A DNA stretch of 21,764 nucleotides from an uncultured Marmoricola sp. (lineage in GTDB: Bacteria; Actinomycetota; Actinomycetes; Propionibacteriales; Nocardioidaceae), in contig NZ_CALTZE010000063.1 in the NCBI RefSeq assembly GCF_943913695.1, forward strand, positions 1 to 21,764. Reading direction: 5' to 3'. The notes under the pieces were generated by a model that saw nothing but the letters and a program-made list of their open reading frames with translations, was not told the origin of the DNA and did not search any database. The translations under genes and the position numbers were made by a program. Shown piece after piece: positions 21,647 to 21,764 of this stretch (its first letter is position 1; every line of letters starts with the position of its first letter).

Positions 21647-21764
21647 TCAGGTGTGGGGGACGTCTTCGATCACCGTCGCGCCCAGCTCGCGCTGGAGCAG
21701 CTCGGTGCTGTCGAGACCGTCGTCGGCGGAGGTGGGGTCGTCGCGGTGGGCGTCGGCGTCGGGG
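21647..21764 (-). CDS. dnaX: DNA polymerase III subunit gamma/tau, C-terminal fragment
   Basis: Only the last 38 codons lie in the window; the gene runs off the right edge. The readable tail is acidic (DADAHRDDPTSADDGLDS) and ends TELLQRELGATVIEDVPHT before TGA at 21649-21647. An ELLQRELGATVIE-like ending and position just before ebfC-recR are typical of actinobacterial DnaX, the clamp-loader subunit that joins DnaB and the polymerase. Truncation is by the window, not biological. Confidence 0.85.
   Translation of the reverse strand, partial: PDADAHRDDPTSADDGLDSTELLQRELGATVIEDVPHT

Overview
The window reads as an ordinary chromosomal stretch of a high-GC actinobacterium, probably a Nocardioides-like member of the Propionibacteriales. 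Evidence is the very high G+C, frequent GTG starts, a WhiB protein, a PASTA-containing bifunctional PBP, an aspartokinase gene with an internal beta start, and a gene order that from memory parallels M. tuberculosis Rv3676 to Rv3721c (crp, MBL, RidA, two ArsA ATPases, whiB4, ponA2, metallophosphoesterase, YqeY, asd, ask, recR, ebfC, dnaX). The genus is an inference. No phage, IS transposase, CRISPR or defence locus is visible.

Layout. 1-2814: a Crp/Fnr regulator (+) faces a membrane-tethered endonuclease/exonuclease/phosphatase-fold protein (-), separated by six copies of a heptamer. 2002-4278: a tightly overlapping minus-strand operon DUF4177, RidA-like, Nudix, MBL hydrolase. 4297-5079: a divergent alpha/beta hydrolase. 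5235-7511: a 3-oxoacid CoA-transferase (scoAB) divergent from an IclR regulator, with candidate operators between. 7585-12547: two overlapping ArsA/GET3-type ATPases, a convergent WhiB4/WblA-type gene, then ponA. 12552-13276: about 725 bp of modular, strongly palindromic repeats with no credible gene. 13304-14854: YqeY, a divergent metallophosphoesterase and tRNA-Pro(CGG). 14927-17430: a GyrI-like protein, a small cupin and a disordered four-helix membrane protein. 17408-17581: a 108-bp element with 26-bp inverted ends, a 17-bp tandem duplication and a terminator. 17592-21764: asd, ask, DUF5063, recR, ebfC and the 3' end of dnaX, all on the minus strand.

Functional themes. The four-gene minus operon looks like a metabolite-repair or housekeeping hydrolase set. 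scoAB with IclR is a self-contained ketone-body/beta-ketoacid CoA-activation unit. The ArsA pair, WhiB and PBP form a block conserved across actinobacteria and tied to redox/developmental control and the cell wall. ask-asd makes aspartate semialdehyde, the precursor of lysine, diaminopimelate, threonine and methionine. dnaX-ebfC-recR is the usual replication/repair cluster.

The most interesting non-genic signals are the cloverleaf-like repeat array after ponA, the inverted-repeat element that supplies the stop codon of the membrane protein, and a recurring TANNNT-like hexamer 6-7 nt before start codons, which suggests widespread leaderless transcription. I did not find convincing evidence of a wholly new multi-gene system.
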